This document shows positions 1 through 13,440 of a stretch of DNA of 64,000 nt, one piece after another; position 1 is the first letter of the stretch; each line of letters begins with the position of its first letter. The notes under the pieces were generated by a model that did not search any database, was not told where the DNA came from, and saw nothing but the letters and a program-made list of their open reading frames with translations. The position numbers were made by a program, and so were the translations under genes. Origin of the DNA: Amphibalanus amphitrite (lineage: Eukaryota > Arthropoda > Thecostraca > Balanomorpha > Balanidae); assembly GCF_019059575.1 (NCBI RefSeq), contig NW_024883040.1, positions 62,001 to 126,000 of the forward strand. Reading direction: 5' to 3'.

Positions 1-1654
1 CTCTCACTAAGGGATAGCCGCCCTAAGCACTCTACCTCCTCTAATAGCATCAAACTTTGCAAACTTGGCTGGCTGCTTAGTGACCTACCTTGTTTGACGT
101 TGGATTCAACCATCTGACCATGATTGGTTGGTATTAGTCTTACCCGGATTCAGCAGTTTCTAAAAGACTTTTTGATCGATTTCAGCGGACCCCTGGCCGC
201 AGACTACACCTGAAGACCTATCCACCACCCTGAGAACTGACCTCAGTTTTGGGCAGCACGGACGGGTGGTCCCAGAATAGCCACCCGTCCAGCCGTCCGG
301 TCGGCACTGGTCCGTGCGAGCCGGAACAGGTGCTGCCGGAGGCGATTACCTCTGTCTCGATGAGTGATGTCCGGCCGTCCTGGTTGGCCGGCCGAGCCGC
401 ACCGCCTCCGAAACGGGCGCGTGCCGCCGCACCCCTCGCCCGGCACTGCCGCTTCCCTGACGACCGGTTTGGATGGATGGTCAGTTGGGGTCGAAGAGAG
501 GAAGATAAACAGATGAGGGGCGCGTTGAACCCTAATGATGTCTACGCCTGTCGGAAGGCTTGAAGAAATTCTGTAAGAAGAAAACAATCGTGTGCAGTAG
601 GCTTCAAAACATTATACTTAAGTGGTGTTGGAGCCAGCATTAAAAACTCAACGTCACGAAACAATTGATGGGCTGGAGTTGAGCCGCTCATTTTCAGCTG
701 TGGCTCCGCTGCTGACTGTGGGCCCGTGCGACAAATTAGGCCCATGCGTCTCGGCCAGTTGGCCTTCAAAGTGGTCATTCGGCGGCGGAGGGGCGGCGGC
801 GCGTGTGTCGTCCGTTCCGCCTGCTCGCCGGCCCGCGCCGGCCGGCCATCCATCGTCAGCCCAGCGCCTCCGCCGGAACGGAGTCTGTCCGCAGCGGCCG
901 ACAGTTCCGGCCGTGTCGGCGACCGAGGTCGTTTCGCGAGAGGTGCTCGGCGCGGATCGCCACCGTTACTGGCGCACCCGGCCGACCGCCGCGGCGCGCG
1001 CGGGAGGCACTCAGCCGCCCTTCTGTGCAGACCTGGCAACCATGACGACATGACAGCGCCCTCCGAGCCCCGTGGCACACCGACGCCGCGCCACAGAGCC
1101 GCTCTGCGACCTCCGGCGCCGCTGCGGCCGGCGCCGCGGGCCATTTACCGCTGCAGTGTCGCGAGGCGGTCTCGGCTGGCGCCGCGCGCGACGCGTCCGC
1201 CCCAGTCGCGTTCAGCGGCTATTTTTGCGGCCGCCGACCGCGACTGCCGTCGGACGGGTGCGGTCTCTTCAGGGAGCGGTGACAGATCGCCGACACGGTG
1301 CCGCGACACGGCGGGGAGGTCCGCCGACAGCGGAAGAACGCTGGAGAGCTCGGACCGCGGCACAACGGCGGCCCGCCGCCAGCCGGAGCTCGGCGGAAAA
1401 ACAGAGACCGGGAGCCGCCGCTGTGCTGGCGGTGCGTCGCTCGGCGGCGGCGGAGCGGAGGCGAGAGCGGGGCTTCGTGCGCTGTTTGTGCCGCCCGGAA
1501 GCTGCATGATTGCACGGTGCCGCATGCGACGCTCGGTGTGCTTTATTTTGCCGTGTGAGAGCGGTGCTGTGCCGCTCGATGTGACCTTGGTGCCGGCTAA
1601 GTACCGGTTCGGTGTCGAATGGAGAGGTCACGGCCCGCGCCTCCCGGCAACGGA
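1..1654. other. GC-rich intergenic stretch, no supported gene
   Basis: From about 250 onwards the sequence is strongly GC- and CpG-rich. Open frames run on both strands through the same bases, as expected when stop codons are rare. Their translations are Arg/Ala/Pro/Gly-rich and show no domain. It may be a CpG-rich promoter island, but nothing fixes a transcription start or strand. Confidence 0.5.
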
Positions 1655-1787
1655 GGTCACCGGGGGTCTGCGGGGGCGGCAGGGGCGGCAGGGGCGACGG
1701 GCACTGCTGGAGGGCGGCAGGAGACTGCTGGAGGGCGGCAGGGGCGGCGGGCGCTGCTGGAGGGCGGCAGAAGACTACTTGAGGGCG
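1655..1787. repeat. GC-rich minisatellite, GGGCGGCAGG-type units
   Basis: Degenerate direct repeats of a roughly 30-35 bp unit containing CTGCTGGAGGGCGGCAG occur about three times, mixed with shorter GGGGCGGCAG units. The repeat explains the Gly/Arg-rich open frames that cross it. No function is implied. Confidence 0.7.
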
Positions 1788-4700
1788 GGCTATCCCTTTC
1801 TCTGCAGGAGGCCGTCGCGGACAGCCGCTGCGGTCGCCGCCGCCGACGATGATTTGTGTTTTAGTGCCGTCGGCGGCGGCGGGTCATCTGGCGGCCACTC
1901 GGAGAGAGGAGTCACTCCCTCCTCCTCCCCTCCCCTCCCCAGCTGTCCTCAGGGAGGTTGGCACGTCTGAACGGGTCTGGACGGTGGATATTTTCGTCCG
2001 CTGCGCTGTTTACGTTCGCAGCTTCTCAGGCTTTGATTTCCCAATAACGCAGCAAACGGCAAAGGGCCGCAGTAATGAGAGCGTAAAACTGGGCGCAAAG
2101 TTTTATTGGCGAAGGTAAAAGAGTCCCCCTTTCAGTGTTACGGTTGAACTGAGAAAAAGACTGAGACCTTGTAACCCTCAGGGAAATGTCAGACTGGTCA
2201 CGCGAGCCATGGTGGTCGCCCGTGCGGCGGTCATGGTTACTGGACTCTGGGGCAGGGTTCCATATGATGCGATTGATCGTGTCATGCGTTGAAGAAGGTA
2301 ATGGTACGGTTTCAGAAAACCAACGTTTCAGAAAACCAACGTTGCTGGCGCCCGACACGGGCGGAATGAACATGTATTGTTCAAAACAATAAACATAACG
2401 CGCCCAGACTGACCCGGCGAGCGGTCGGGTCACCGCCGCTCGCCGGGCCAGCGCCGCCCGTGGCGGGCGCCGCAACTACGGTTATTTAGAAGATCATGAA
2501 TGCCTCTTTCGTTTCTCAGATAACGAGAACTAGATGAAAAACATTCAAATCTCCTTGAACTTTGAGTGGAAACTGCAATGCGGCACAAGACAGTAGCACA
2601 ACCGCTGCTCGTTACTGCGCTATCGGTTTCATATTTTTCCAATATGTAAAAAGCAAGAAGTGCAGACCTCAGGGTCACATCATCATAGGCCAGCGTAGTG
2701 GTTACCATTGATGATGCAGTCTGCAGACATGAGCCTAAGTTACATTGCCAGACCTTTGTAGAATGCTACCGATTCGCTGGTTGGTGCAGGTGTGGCCGAC
2801 TCAGCACCTCTGCATCTGCAGACCCCCGTGTCGCTGCCGGTGCCGGTGCCGGTGCCGCTGGGTCCACTGTTTATCGGCCGGTCGGTGACGTCAGCGGTCG
2901 GCTGGACCGTCGGCCGGTCCGACGGCCGTTCCCCGTCGCCGGCGGCGCGTCGACCCGGCCACAAAGAGCCACCGGCTATTTTAGGTCAGCCGCCGCCGAC
3001 CAGCTCCGGCCCCCGGGTACAAACAACCCGCATCGGCCAGTCCGGTCGACTGCCGCTACCGCTGGCTCCGCTGCCCGCTCAGTGGAGCTGGCGATAGCGT
3101 TGTGGCTGCCGCTGCTGCTTCCCCGGCGGCTGGTACTACGATTTGCATGATATACAACTTTGCATATTAGTAAGGCATAAATATAGGTTAAGACGTTGGC
3201 TCGTCTAAAATCAACTTTAAGCCCACTGCTCGAAGAGAAATTAATGCTTACGTCGAGCGTCATACACAAATAAAATTGAGCCGATTTTGATTGCTAATAA
3301 TGTGAAGTCAACACTAGGTGGGCAATACGATAAGAAAATTTGCAGTCTTCAGATATGGCTCTAAAGCCACGTCATTTTCAGGCTACACCTTCGGCTGTCT
3401 TCTAAATCGTGTCCCCATAGCCGAACTATTACTCAGCTCGTGTTTGTTCGATGCTCGTCAAAGAACATTATTCATTTAATTAGTGTGTGTTCCTCCGGTT
3501 CTGGCCGTTAATGTGTTTGAACTCCAGCCGGAGTTGGCCGCGGTCCTCCAATCTGTTGGCGCCGTGCTCGACACGATACCAGCAGCCAAGTCCAGCACGG
3601 CTGGGGACAGACGGTCACCTGTAACGACCTCACTGCGTGTCACGCGTCCACACCTCGGCTGTGGGCTGCCTGGTGAGCCGCTGCACCCAGCCGGGGTTTG
3701 ACCTGGCGCTGGTCTGGCCCGCCGCTCCCGTCTGCTTTCCTAGACTGATCTGGAACCCCCAGCAGGGCGGTATGGCCCTCCTCGCGGGCAGCCTAAGCAC
3801 CTCGTCTTCCTGTTTTGCCGTGACCGGAGAGTGGCCGCTCGGAGGTGCCGCTGCCAAAGCCAACAGTGCTGGCGGCCGGCCGTGCGGCCTGCCCCGCCAT
3901 CGGCCACCCTAACGAGGGTAGTTACCGGCGCGTCGGAGGCGGCGGAGGCGGCGGAGGCGGCGGGGGCGGCGGGGTGGGTGAGCACAGAGCAGGGCTAGGT
4001 GTGGGGACGGCTGGTACTCGTCAGGCAGTGGAGGCCAGAAACCTGGACTGCTTGATGAACCTTGGAAATTACTGCAGGGTTTGAAGTCCGTTCAAAGCAC
4101 TAAGAGCATTACAGTGAAAGGCGATGAGAGCAACAGCAGCATTCAGTCAGAAATGTTCTTTTCTGTCTTAGTCGCTGCACTGTTTGAAATCTCATGTGCT
4201 CAAATCATAACCTATGTTTTCGGACGGTGCTCAGCGCTAACTGGTAACCTTCATGGTTTACAAGCTTATGAAGCATGAAGCATAAATAAGGCATAAATCA
4301 GCCACGTGAGACTGTTTCGGTCCTGTGTTTCCTCTACTGTCAGTCTCTAGCTCTGCAGGTCCTGAAGGCCCCCTCTTGCACCAGCAGGGCGCCATCGATG
4401 ATGCATATGTTCCACGAAGCCAGCGTATGAACAATGAGATCAGCGGCCACAGAGAGGGACGGCGCACAGGGGGTTATTTCTGGGTGGAACTGAGTGTCGC
4501 TGTTCTGAGTGAGCGGGCTAGCCCACCGGGCCACCCGGAGGTCAGAAAGGATCCATCCAATCAAACGCGACTGGCCCGTCCAATCAGCCTCGACGGGAAG
4601 TCCGTCTCTGACCAAATATGTGCCGTCTGGACCGTGACAAAAACACAACTTCTTGCCACCGAACTATTCGGCATTCGATGGGCCGCGTTTTTGTTGATCG

Positions 4701-6049
4701 TTTTCTGCGGCGACTCTGCGCTGTCTGATTAGAGACCGAGGGGCCATCGGTCATCGGGGCGGCGCTCCGTGTCGGGAGGTGCGCCAGTGGACCACCGGGG
4801 GACCGGCGACTAACTTCTTCAGCAGGCCTCCTGACGCAGCCGGATCGACCTCCCGCGGGTCACGAGTCAGCCTCCTCAAGTCGCTTACATCCGTGCCGCG
4901 TCGTTCTTTCAAACCACCAGGTCCTTGTATGCCGGTTGAACGTCAGACAGCAGCTCTCCACCCGCTGCTGACTCTTCAAACCGAGCTCTTCTCTCCGACG
5001 GCTACGCCCTTTTCTCGCAGTCCGTCCTCAGTCCATCCGCCCTCCCTCCCTCCCCACCGCCGAGCCGGCCCGGCCCCGGTCCGGCCGTCTCCAAATGTTA
5101 GTGTTGGACCGTGTATATACAGAGGCGTCGGCGACGGTGCTGACGTTCGCGACGACTGACCGCTGCGTGGGGTTCGTCGACGTCGACGGCCGACCTCGGC
5201 GTGGGGTCGCCGGCGCTGTGTATGTCCGTCGTCCCGGCACCGACAGCTTCCTGGTAGCGGGCCGGCCATCTGGAGGGGTACCGCCCGCCGCCCCGGTCCG
5301 GAACGACCCTGGCGAGTGAGGCATGCCAGCGCGGCATACTGGCGGCGCAAGAAGAAGGCTTTGTGCCAGGGGCGGGATGAAAGGTCACCACCGCTTGACG
5401 AGAGCGAGAGAATGCGCCGGCGATCGTCTCCTGGAATTTCGGTGCCTCTGCAGAGCCGCCGATGCGGATCGGCGCCGATGACTTTATCGCCGCCGCCGGC
5501 CGTCTCTGGCCGGCCCATAAAATATTCGGCACTGATCTGTGTCGTCGGGTCGCCTCGTAGCGCCGGACCGAACCTTTGATCCGACCCCATCGCTTTACGC
5601 GCCTGGCTGACCCGGTTCGCCGGAGTCGGCCGGGCCGTCCTTCATCCCGCTCGTCTGTTCTCCCCGGTCAAAATCTGCACCCGTTCAGTGGAATCCACTC
5701 ATCGTCTTCTCATCTTGACTTCGCCATTTCAAAAGCTGCCTGAATATTGTTAAATTTTGACAGCAAGCCGAAATGGGAGCGTCAGTCGTTACACAATTTG
5801 AATGCCATTGATATGCACTTAAGTAAAACTGCACCAGTTCAAACGCCTTTCAATATACTGCGATGTCTCTTTACAAAGGCATCAGATTTATCTTTCTATG
5901 GCGTACCTATACAATTATGTAACAGCTGTAATCCACCTATCGTCAAACCATCGCGCGTGCCGGACGGCCGACTCAAACAAAGCATCCACCCTAAGCCCTC
6001 GGTCGCCCGTTCGCCGCCGTGTCGCCCGTTTCCCGGTCACGCCGACTGT
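1788..6049. other. Intergenic DNA, GC islands among AT-rich gaps, no gene
   Basis: I see no convincing coding region. Small repeats include a 16-bp direct duplication at 2311-2342 (TTCAGAAAACCAACGT twice), GGTGCC units near 2838-2858 and a GGCGGA/GGCGGC tract at about 3934-3975. Frames of 100-200 codons around 4.3-5.6 kb overlap one another on both strands and have no recognisable motif. Some may be promoter islands, but that is inference from base composition alone. Confidence 0.45.
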
Positions 6050-6078
6050 GGGGGGGGGGGGAGCGGTCGCCCCCCCCC
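6050..6078. repeat. G-run / C-run hairpin
   Basis: Twelve G (6050-6061) are followed after eight bases by nine C (6070-6078). The two runs can pair as a hairpin, and the G run alone could form a quadruplex. Similar facing G and C runs mark the TTAA elements at 34.0, 35.0 and 61.8 kb, but no other part of that family is visible here. Confidence 0.7.
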
Positions 6079-6354
6079 TTCCGGCGACAGCGCGCGCCGG
6101 CGCCGATACGATCGCGCGCCGCGCGCGCCACACATCGCCGCCAGGACGCGGGCGCTCGCGCAAAAACCGCGCGCACCCTATCTCAAAGAGGCATCGCCGC
6201 GCACCAACTCGACGGCCGAGTTATGACGACTTGAGGGAAAACACGGGCATAAATAGCGGCTGGGCGCACCGGTCGCCGCTGCCGGCGCCGCCGCGGGAGG
6301 GCATTCTCCGAGACGGTCACGGCAGCTCGCCGACACGGACGGTCGTGTCACGGC

Positions 6355-6509
6355 TGACCTCAGGTCACGGGAGGGTCACAGCGGGTCACAGCTGACCTCA
6401 TGGTACATGAGGGGCCGCTGCGGTTCTGCTGATTTTAGGGCACGGGAAGCTTGTTCACTGATGACCTCAGGTCATGGGAGGGTCACAGCGGGTCACAGCT
6501 GACCTCATG
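6355..6509. repeat. Duplicated 48-bp unit rich in AGGTCA half-sites
   Basis: Two copies of a 48-bp unit lie at 6355-6402 and 6462-6509, differing by one base in my reading and spaced 107 bp apart. Each contains TGACCTCAGGTCA, which is two AGGTCA half-sites back to back around one base, followed by GGGTCACAG repeats and a final TGACCTCA. More decayed relatives continue to about 6700. AGGTCA is the core half-site of nuclear receptors; whether any receptor binds here is not shown. Confidence 0.75.
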
Positions 6510-6885
6510 AACAGGAGGCCAGGACACCCACCGCTCACCTTAGGTGAGCGGCTGGTTCAGTGCTGAGCGAACGTCAGAGGACGCTGCACTGGGTCATGGC
6601 TAGCCTCACGTCACGGGAAGTCAGTTCTCTACAGATCTTAGGTCACGGGAGACAGCAGGTCACATCTGACCTCGGGTAATGTGAGGCTTGACCGTTGGCT
6701 ACCTTGCAGGTTATCGAATCGCGTGTCATGGCTGATCACGTGCCACGAAAGGACAATGAATAATGATGTGTCACGCGGACTACATCGGTCAACAGCTGGA
6801 CGTATTACTGTGATGCTTTAGAGTTTAGAAACATCTATTCCCTGTTCCTTCAACAAAATCATATACTAGTAGACGGCATCTAAAT

Positions 6886-8653
6886 TAGAGTTGCAAAATT
6901 TCCCTACCGCACTACCGGCATACCGGTAATTTTTCACTACCGCAGGTTTTTTCGTGGTATCTGGCATGTCTTGCCGGTAGCATGCCGGTATTTTTGACAT
7001 TGTGCAAAAAAAAAAATATATCAGCATATGATGCAAACTTTGGACACTAAGAGGCTCTCAAATTGTAATAACAGCAATATTAGCCACTGCAAGATACATT
7101 TTGTGGTAGAAGTTCCATTGCTAAAGGTAGGAATAACACATGGACCTCAGCATTTCATAGGCTTGGTTATAATTAGAATTGTCAAGAATCTACTGTGGTC
7201 TATAAAAGGAAGAATACTCATACATGTTGCAAAAGCACGATCAATTAGTAAGTCTAATGGTAGGTAATACTTGGGTAATACATATAACACAATAAAATAA
7301 ATAAATGTTCATGACAACATTCCCTAGGGGAAAAAGCAGAATCAAAACACACAAAAAAAAACACATTGTTTGAAAACTGGCCTTGAGTCCTGAGCTCATG
7401 AGATGTGGTCTGAGAAACTCTACAAAGAATTTGACACTGAAAATCCAGCTGAAAAGGCAGGTGTTAGGTAGCCCTGAGCCTGACTTTGGTCCCATAATTA
7501 AATCAAAATGGATTTGAACTGGCATTTTGTCTTATCTTTACAAGAAAACACAGAAAACACATTATGCAGGCAAAATTGACACAAAGTGGCGCACTAATAA
7601 TTTGACCAATTTGACAACCAAGGATTACTTTAAAGATTCTCTCTCCGATAATGAATGGATGATGTAATCTGATGACGTATTATTTATTCATATGCCCTTT
7701 TGGTTAAATAACTGAAGAGAAATGAATTTTCTTGTAGTTAATTAGACTCACAATGTTGATTTCATTATAATTTAATATTGTGTTGGATGATTTTTATCAA
7801 TATAATCATTCACGAGGCAGTGGCTTGCAGTCGTAAAACTTTTTTTGCAGCGTTTTAATCAGCTGGTTAAAGCCTCTGTTATGGCGCATCTGTTTCGAAA
7901 TTCTTGATAACCTTGAACCTTGTGTTTGTTCCTGTTTGAGCTTGGAGAGGGAAGATATCGTTTTTATACATATTATTTGGTGACTGTTCTCAGGACCAGT
8001 GAGTTATTAACACATTTTTACATGATTCATATCTTATTCACGAACCAGCAAGCCATAGTGAACTAGGAAACAATAGATGTTGATCTCGCTTCCTCAGTTA
8101 GGAAAATGGCCGAATCTGTGCTTGTTTATGTTTTTACCATCTAGATTTTGAACATTTGGCTGGTGCCTGCAACATTTTAGGAAAATGTGGAAAAGTAGAA
8201 CACCTGTGAAATGTAAATGTGATTACTGCTCACTGTCCAGTCTTCAGAAACACATTTCAGTAATTCAAGTTCTTTTTCTCCTCGCCTTTTTTATGAATGT
8301 GTTAGTTTTTTTTTGTAGGCAATACTTCTTTGATTACAGGTGATATTTTAACAGTTATAGATTGGAATTGAGTTTCAAAATTGTGGGTATTTGTGGGGCC
8401 AACTCAGTCAAAATCAGCCTGCTGGTATTTGTGGTTAAACAATGGATGGCTGCTGGGTGGGACGAGTACTGAAACAGCCAAAATGTGGCATCTCTTGTAG
8501 GGGTAAGCTAGAATCAAGAATACAGGTTTTTTAATATGCCGGTAATTTGGCGGTTTTTTGGCTTGGGGTGTGGTAGCATGCCGGTATCCCAGAAAATTTT
8601 TGTGGGGCGGGGCGGTGCCGGTAGCAGCCTTTGGGGAAAACTTTGCAACTCTA
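6886..8653. mobile_element. hAT-type non-autonomous DNA transposon, 1.77 kb
   Basis: Terminal inverted repeats read TAGAGTTGCAAAATTT at 6886 and, on the other strand, TAGAGTTGCAAAGTTT ending at 8653. A perfect 8-bp target duplication ATCTAAAT flanks the element (6878-6885 and 8654-8661). TIRs of this kind and 8-bp duplications are the hallmark of the hAT superfamily. Inside the ends, both arms carry several CCGGTA/TACCGG words, including GCATGCCGGTA, which probably act as sub-terminal transposase sites; that role is inference. The interior is AT-rich, its longest frames are under 100 codons, and no transposase is seen, so it would need an enzyme supplied elsewhere. The intact ends and perfect duplication argue for moderate youth. 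Confidence 0.93.
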
Positions 8654-8661
8654 ATCTAAAT

Positions 8662-9534
8662 ATCAGGCATGCTATCAGTCATCGTTTACCAGGCAATACC
8701 TCCGTACCAAAAACCACTAGACTTTTAGGCACTGAGTACTTCGAGGGAAGTGTAAACACATACTTATTTTTAGAATCCATTTGGTCATTAATAGCCTAGC
8801 TTTAAAGTTAGTCCGAAGGTAGGTATTCAATGTCAATATTGTCGCACTGCGTGTCAGCGTAAATAAAACTATTTCCATCTCCTTGTGGACCACCAAGCCT
8901 TTCTAGCCTGCAGACTTCGTTATGACTTGTGTGTTGATTTTTGCCAGTCTCGAAGAGAAGGAAATTGGCATATCTTTTTGAAGGAGGCTCATATCGGCTG
9001 AATCGCTACACTCAGAACTCAGTATGTAGTTGGAATGGTTCAGAACACATAACAGTCTTGTTACCCAGAACACTGAGGAAAGTGGGCTGGGACACTCAGG
9101 TTTAATGTGGCCCAGGGCACATGTCAGGGGGCGACTCAGGATGCTCAGGTGATGGGGACAACCCAGGACGTTCAGGTAGGTGCTCCTGCGCTGGTTGGCC
9201 ATCACGTCATCATTTGTCAGCGGTGCGTTTCCCAGGCATTTGTCGTGTTGCCTGATCTGAATACTGAGGAGGGTGATCCCGGTTGGCGGCGTGCTGACGG
9301 CAGAGGCGGTGTCAGACGCGAATACCGGGGAGTTCCGCTAGGATTGAGATTGAGTGGAAGGAATAATCTACGATCTATATATATCATGAAGTGCTGGGGA
9401 CTGGTCTGGGCGCCATACGATCGGCAAGGGATGAGAGAAGGTTTTTGATAAGCATTTTACAACGCATGTAAGAGGGATCTGAGCAGCCCACAACCTTTTC
9501 CCACGAATTTGTATGCACGTACGTTAGTATTCAG
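8662..9534. other. Intergenic DNA, no supported gene
   Basis: Mixed-composition sequence. Degenerate words like GACTCAGGATGCTCAGG and CCCAGGACGTTCAGG recur around 9090-9180 and create a Gln/Ala/Thr-rich reading starting at a GTG. No start context or domain supports a gene. Confidence 0.45.
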
Positions 9535-9647
9535 TAATATGTTCCTCCTCTCTCCTCTGTCTCTTCTCTCCTGAGTATTCACTATTCAGTAATCTTCTCC
9601 TCCTCATCCCCTGTCCTTCTCCTCCATCTTCGTCTCTCTCGCCAGCT
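9535..9647. repeat. Polypyrimidine tract with partial internal duplication
   Basis: A strongly CT-rich run on the + strand. The word TATTCAGTAAT followed by TCCTCCTC-type sequence occurs twice about 50 bp apart, so the tract seems to have grown by local duplication. Long pyrimidine tracts can form triplex DNA; nothing else can be said. Confidence 0.6.
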
Positions 9648-12600
9648 GACCATGACTGAGCTCTCGCTGACCGCTGATGCGACTTTGAATAGGTGACTTG
9701 TAACGCCGCTGAAAGCTCAGCCGATTGGAGCCGGCTGACGAGTTTTGGAGGCCGCGAATTCCCGAAACCGGCTCATGAATGAGCCCGCGCCGACTGAGAG
9801 GCGCGTAAAAACGGCATTGTTGAGGCGCCGGGACCCGCTCAGACCGTGCCGCTGACAGCCCACTTCATGCCGCATGTCAGCGCTGATGCTGAGTGACCTC
9901 CCTCGCCGTCGTATGACCTCCCAGGTAACTTACCTGGCGACGGGTCTGCGGAGCTGACCTTCCCCAACGCGGGCCGGCTGCCGCACCTCTGCTACCGTGC
10001 AGGTCAGGCGCGGTGTCAGCGCCACCACCGCGGGGGTCGTGTCGGGACGCCCTCAGCCCGAGGAGAGAACGGTCTGAGTTAGCCGGCTCGCGCGCTAATC
10101 TGACGTAATGGCGCGCCCGAATGGCGCGAGCAGCGCGTTTTTGTGGCACGTGGCCGGAGGAACGGCGGGCCGCCAGCCGCGGGAACACGAAGGCGACTGG
10201 CGACAGTCGTTTGTTTCTCTGAACGGTGCAGCCATGGCGTGACCGACATGCAACAGCTCTGTGCGTGTTTTTTTTTCTTCAGTGTTTGAGGATTGAAATG
10301 CAGATTTGATTGAAGATGAAACGGGGACGTTCAGCAATATGCAAGTTGTTGCATATTGTAATGAGTAGAAATTTAATATTCATTTGCATGCTTATCAGTT
10401 CAGCAGTCCAACACCCCCGACATTCATATCATATGGGTCACAAAATGGTTAAGTCTTTCGAGCAGGATAACACAGTGTTGTTTCGCAACCGGAATGCAAA
10501 CCTCAATCAAAAGTAATACGAATGTGCCAATCACCTTGATGAGGACCTCCCGGACAACCAGTGAAGTGGACCGTTTATCCCCTCCATCTCTGCACGGCTA
10601 TCCTCAGCTCTGCTCGGGTGGACCATGGACGCCAGTCGCAGCTGTTCGCCCCCCTCACAGGACCCCCCCCCCCCCCTAAAACGGACGGGCCGGCTGGCAC
10701 GGCCGTCACTGGACGTCACCAGGTATAATTTGTCCGCGCCGACCGCTTTCACTGGGACGAGCCGATTATTTGTTGGTTTTGTGCGCGGCTCGACTGAGGG
10801 TGCGGGGGGCCGACGGTCGAGGACGACGCCGGGCTCCCGGCGATTTTATATAAAACCCTTTGGCCATTGGGTCCTTTGAGGGGTGCGGCGGGGAGTCAGA
10901 CGGCTGTCGCTGGTCGCCGGTGGGACGCCGAAGGCCAGTGCCGAGACCACTGAAGGGCCAGACGGCAGCGAATCGCCGGCTAACGGTGTGTGACCAGAAC
11001 AGGGTGGTGGGAGAGATTCTAATTTCGTAGAGAGATAAAATATGGGGTTCTGCAAATAATATCAACCCTTGGATGCCTAAACACTTCCAAGCTTTCGAGT
11101 GAGATATAAATGAAATATTTAGTCGCAAGTATGATTTTTAGTTTTTCCGTCCTTTTAAACAGAGTTTTCTTTCAGACTCCGCACATCTATACATACATAT
11201 ATGCGGATTAAGCGTTGCCACTTTCATATCGATCCGCTTCTAAAACATCTGCTCTTCTTCACCTGTGTAAATGTATATCCAGCTGAGAAGCGGACGGCAG
11301 TTCGGAACAGATGAGGTCACTTACCCAACTGACAAAGCAAAATTAAGAGTTTTTTCCTAAAACTAGGACCAAAGGCAAGCTGAAAAATGTATAATAACCC
11401 TGAGGGCTGGGAGAGCGCTACAAAGAAAAAAAATGAATAGAGAAAACATTCAATTTATACTTTACCTGCATTTTTGACGTCTAAAAGCGTGCACAAAATG
11501 TGTAAAAGCGAACAGTTTTATCGTCTTTTTTGCCCGCAATGAAAGAGCTGAGCAGCGATCTGATCATTGGTGACCTATGTTAAACCTGGAAGTGGAGATC
11601 TTATGCGCTTGCTATCGCGTTCTCCGTTTTTCCTAGGGCGTGAATCTTATCAGGTATTTTTCGCCGTTTGGAACTATTTGGCGAAATCGCTGTTCATCGC
11701 ATGGCTTGTTGCTTTCATGTCGTAGTACCTATAATCACCTGTGACCTGAGCTGCAAATGAGGCAGCCAACCAAATGACAAATATTTATTTTTAATGTTTG
11801 AATGTTTGCTACTCTTCCCTCCAAATCCAAAGAACTTGAAATAATAATGATAATAATAGTAATTACAGCAGCCGCTTCGTCCTCACGGGAAGGATTACAT
11901 GCTACACAGAAGTAGACGGTAAAGGTGAAAGGAGGCGATATGCCAAAGTGCAAAAATCACACGTTTGAGTGGGGCGAAATGATAAGGAGCCAAATGTGGC
12001 GACACATATGCAGCTAGTGATGCCTATTGAAGCGCTGTTTCCGTGAACATTGGTAACACAGGTGTTATTGGCGATATACAGCATATTAGGTACATGGCGC
12101 ACCTTTGTGGGGGAAGACATCGCATTAGGAGTGTTTGGGACACAGCTGTGTAGCCGCACTTGTTGAATGTTAGTCTTCTTAGTAAATAGGACGAATACCA
12201 TTACGGGATTAATTTATAGACCCCAATGAATGAGCTCCCAATTTTCCTGACGGCGTGGGTGCTGCACCCTAGCGGTGACCTTTTGAAGCTGTCTGATCAG
12301 TGACTCTAAAAAGGACAGCAAAACCGGCGGCGCATGGCTATCGATAACAGGACGGCTGATGAATGGGTCTCCTGGTGGTCCGCCGGCAGTCGACATTCTT
12401 TGTTTGAGCGCAGAAAGCAACTATGGAATCGAAACACTCGCCATAGCGAAAAATGTCCGACAAAAACGCATGCCACTGGCGAGGTGAAAAGAATCAAATG
12501 GTCATTAGATCTTTTTGTCCACAGCATTCTGTAATCTATATTAACCTTGGGTCAGCTAATCGGTCTTTTATTGTAATCAGGTTTTAAAATATTTACAAGT

Positions 12601-13440
12601 CAAATTCGATGAAAAACAATCACCAGACATTGTCCGTGGATTAGCATAGGATATCGATTTTAATTGGCCGGTCGTCCGGAGCTGGTCCGTGGACGGTGGT
12701 TTGACCTCTGACTCCGGATCTCTAGTTACCAAAGCGCAGGCGACCCGGCTCATCTCCGCATTATTCCTTCCCGATAATTTATCTGACTGGAGAGCGGAGA
12801 GCTTATGGCCAGCACGCGTCCAATCAGTGTGTGCTCGCACGGTGACCCGAAAACCAACAGCACCATGAATTAGGGAAATCAGACGCTCTGCTGGATAACA
12901 ACAGGCCTGTCGATAAAATGTCCAAACATCAAATGAGCTCTATATCAAACATGAAAATCAGCCTAGAATACTCCTGAGGAGGTTTCATCCATGGCGTGTC
13001 TCGGCGAAGTCAAGAAAGCCAACGCTCGGAAAAAACGTCTTTAATTATATCTTTTTGCTTCATTTCTATCTCTGGATCTTTACCGCTAATACTATGGTCA
13101 TGCATGGAAGGGTGTGTTGTGGTTCGCAACGCCAGGTCACATCATCTTTTTGTTCACAATCGACGTTTTTTTCTCAGGACAAGATTGATAAGACGGGCAA
13201 TGGATTGAACTGAGAGGGACGTTGCAAGGCTCTAGAGAAGAAAATTTTGAACAATCCACGGATCCCAACCGCAAGGCTCAATGGTCTGACTTTGGTTAAC
13301 CAGTAAGTAAAACATACGCTGAAAATGAATTAAAAGTCAGTGAGCATCGGAGTGAACAGGCTCTTGCACATTTTCACATTATATCTCCAATATCTTTTTT
13401 AATGGTCATTTTATATGATCATAAGTCAGTTGGAAGCAAA
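9648..13440. other. Intergenic DNA with GC island at 9.7-10.2 kb, no gene
   Basis: The GC-rich part at 9.7-10.25 kb has only chance frames. A nine-C run lies near 10669. From 11.0 to 13.4 kb the sequence is AT-richer, with a short ATAATAATGATAATAAT tract near 11838-11860. The longest frames are about 120 codons, unrelated to anything I recognise and overlapped by others on the opposite strand. Confidence 0.45.
10847..10855 (+). promoter_or_regulatory. Possible TATA box
   Basis: TATATAAAA matches the consensus well and lies inside a GC-rich setting, which makes it stand out. No clear initiator or downstream coding exon can be paired with it, so it is only a candidate core promoter element on the + strand. 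Confidence 0.25.

Noticed and set aside
726-1970. Long open frame of 414 codons on the + strand
   Set aside because: It overlaps other long frames in all registers and on both strands, is Arg/Ala/Gly/Pro-rich, and crosses a minisatellite. It has no domain and is explained by GC content.
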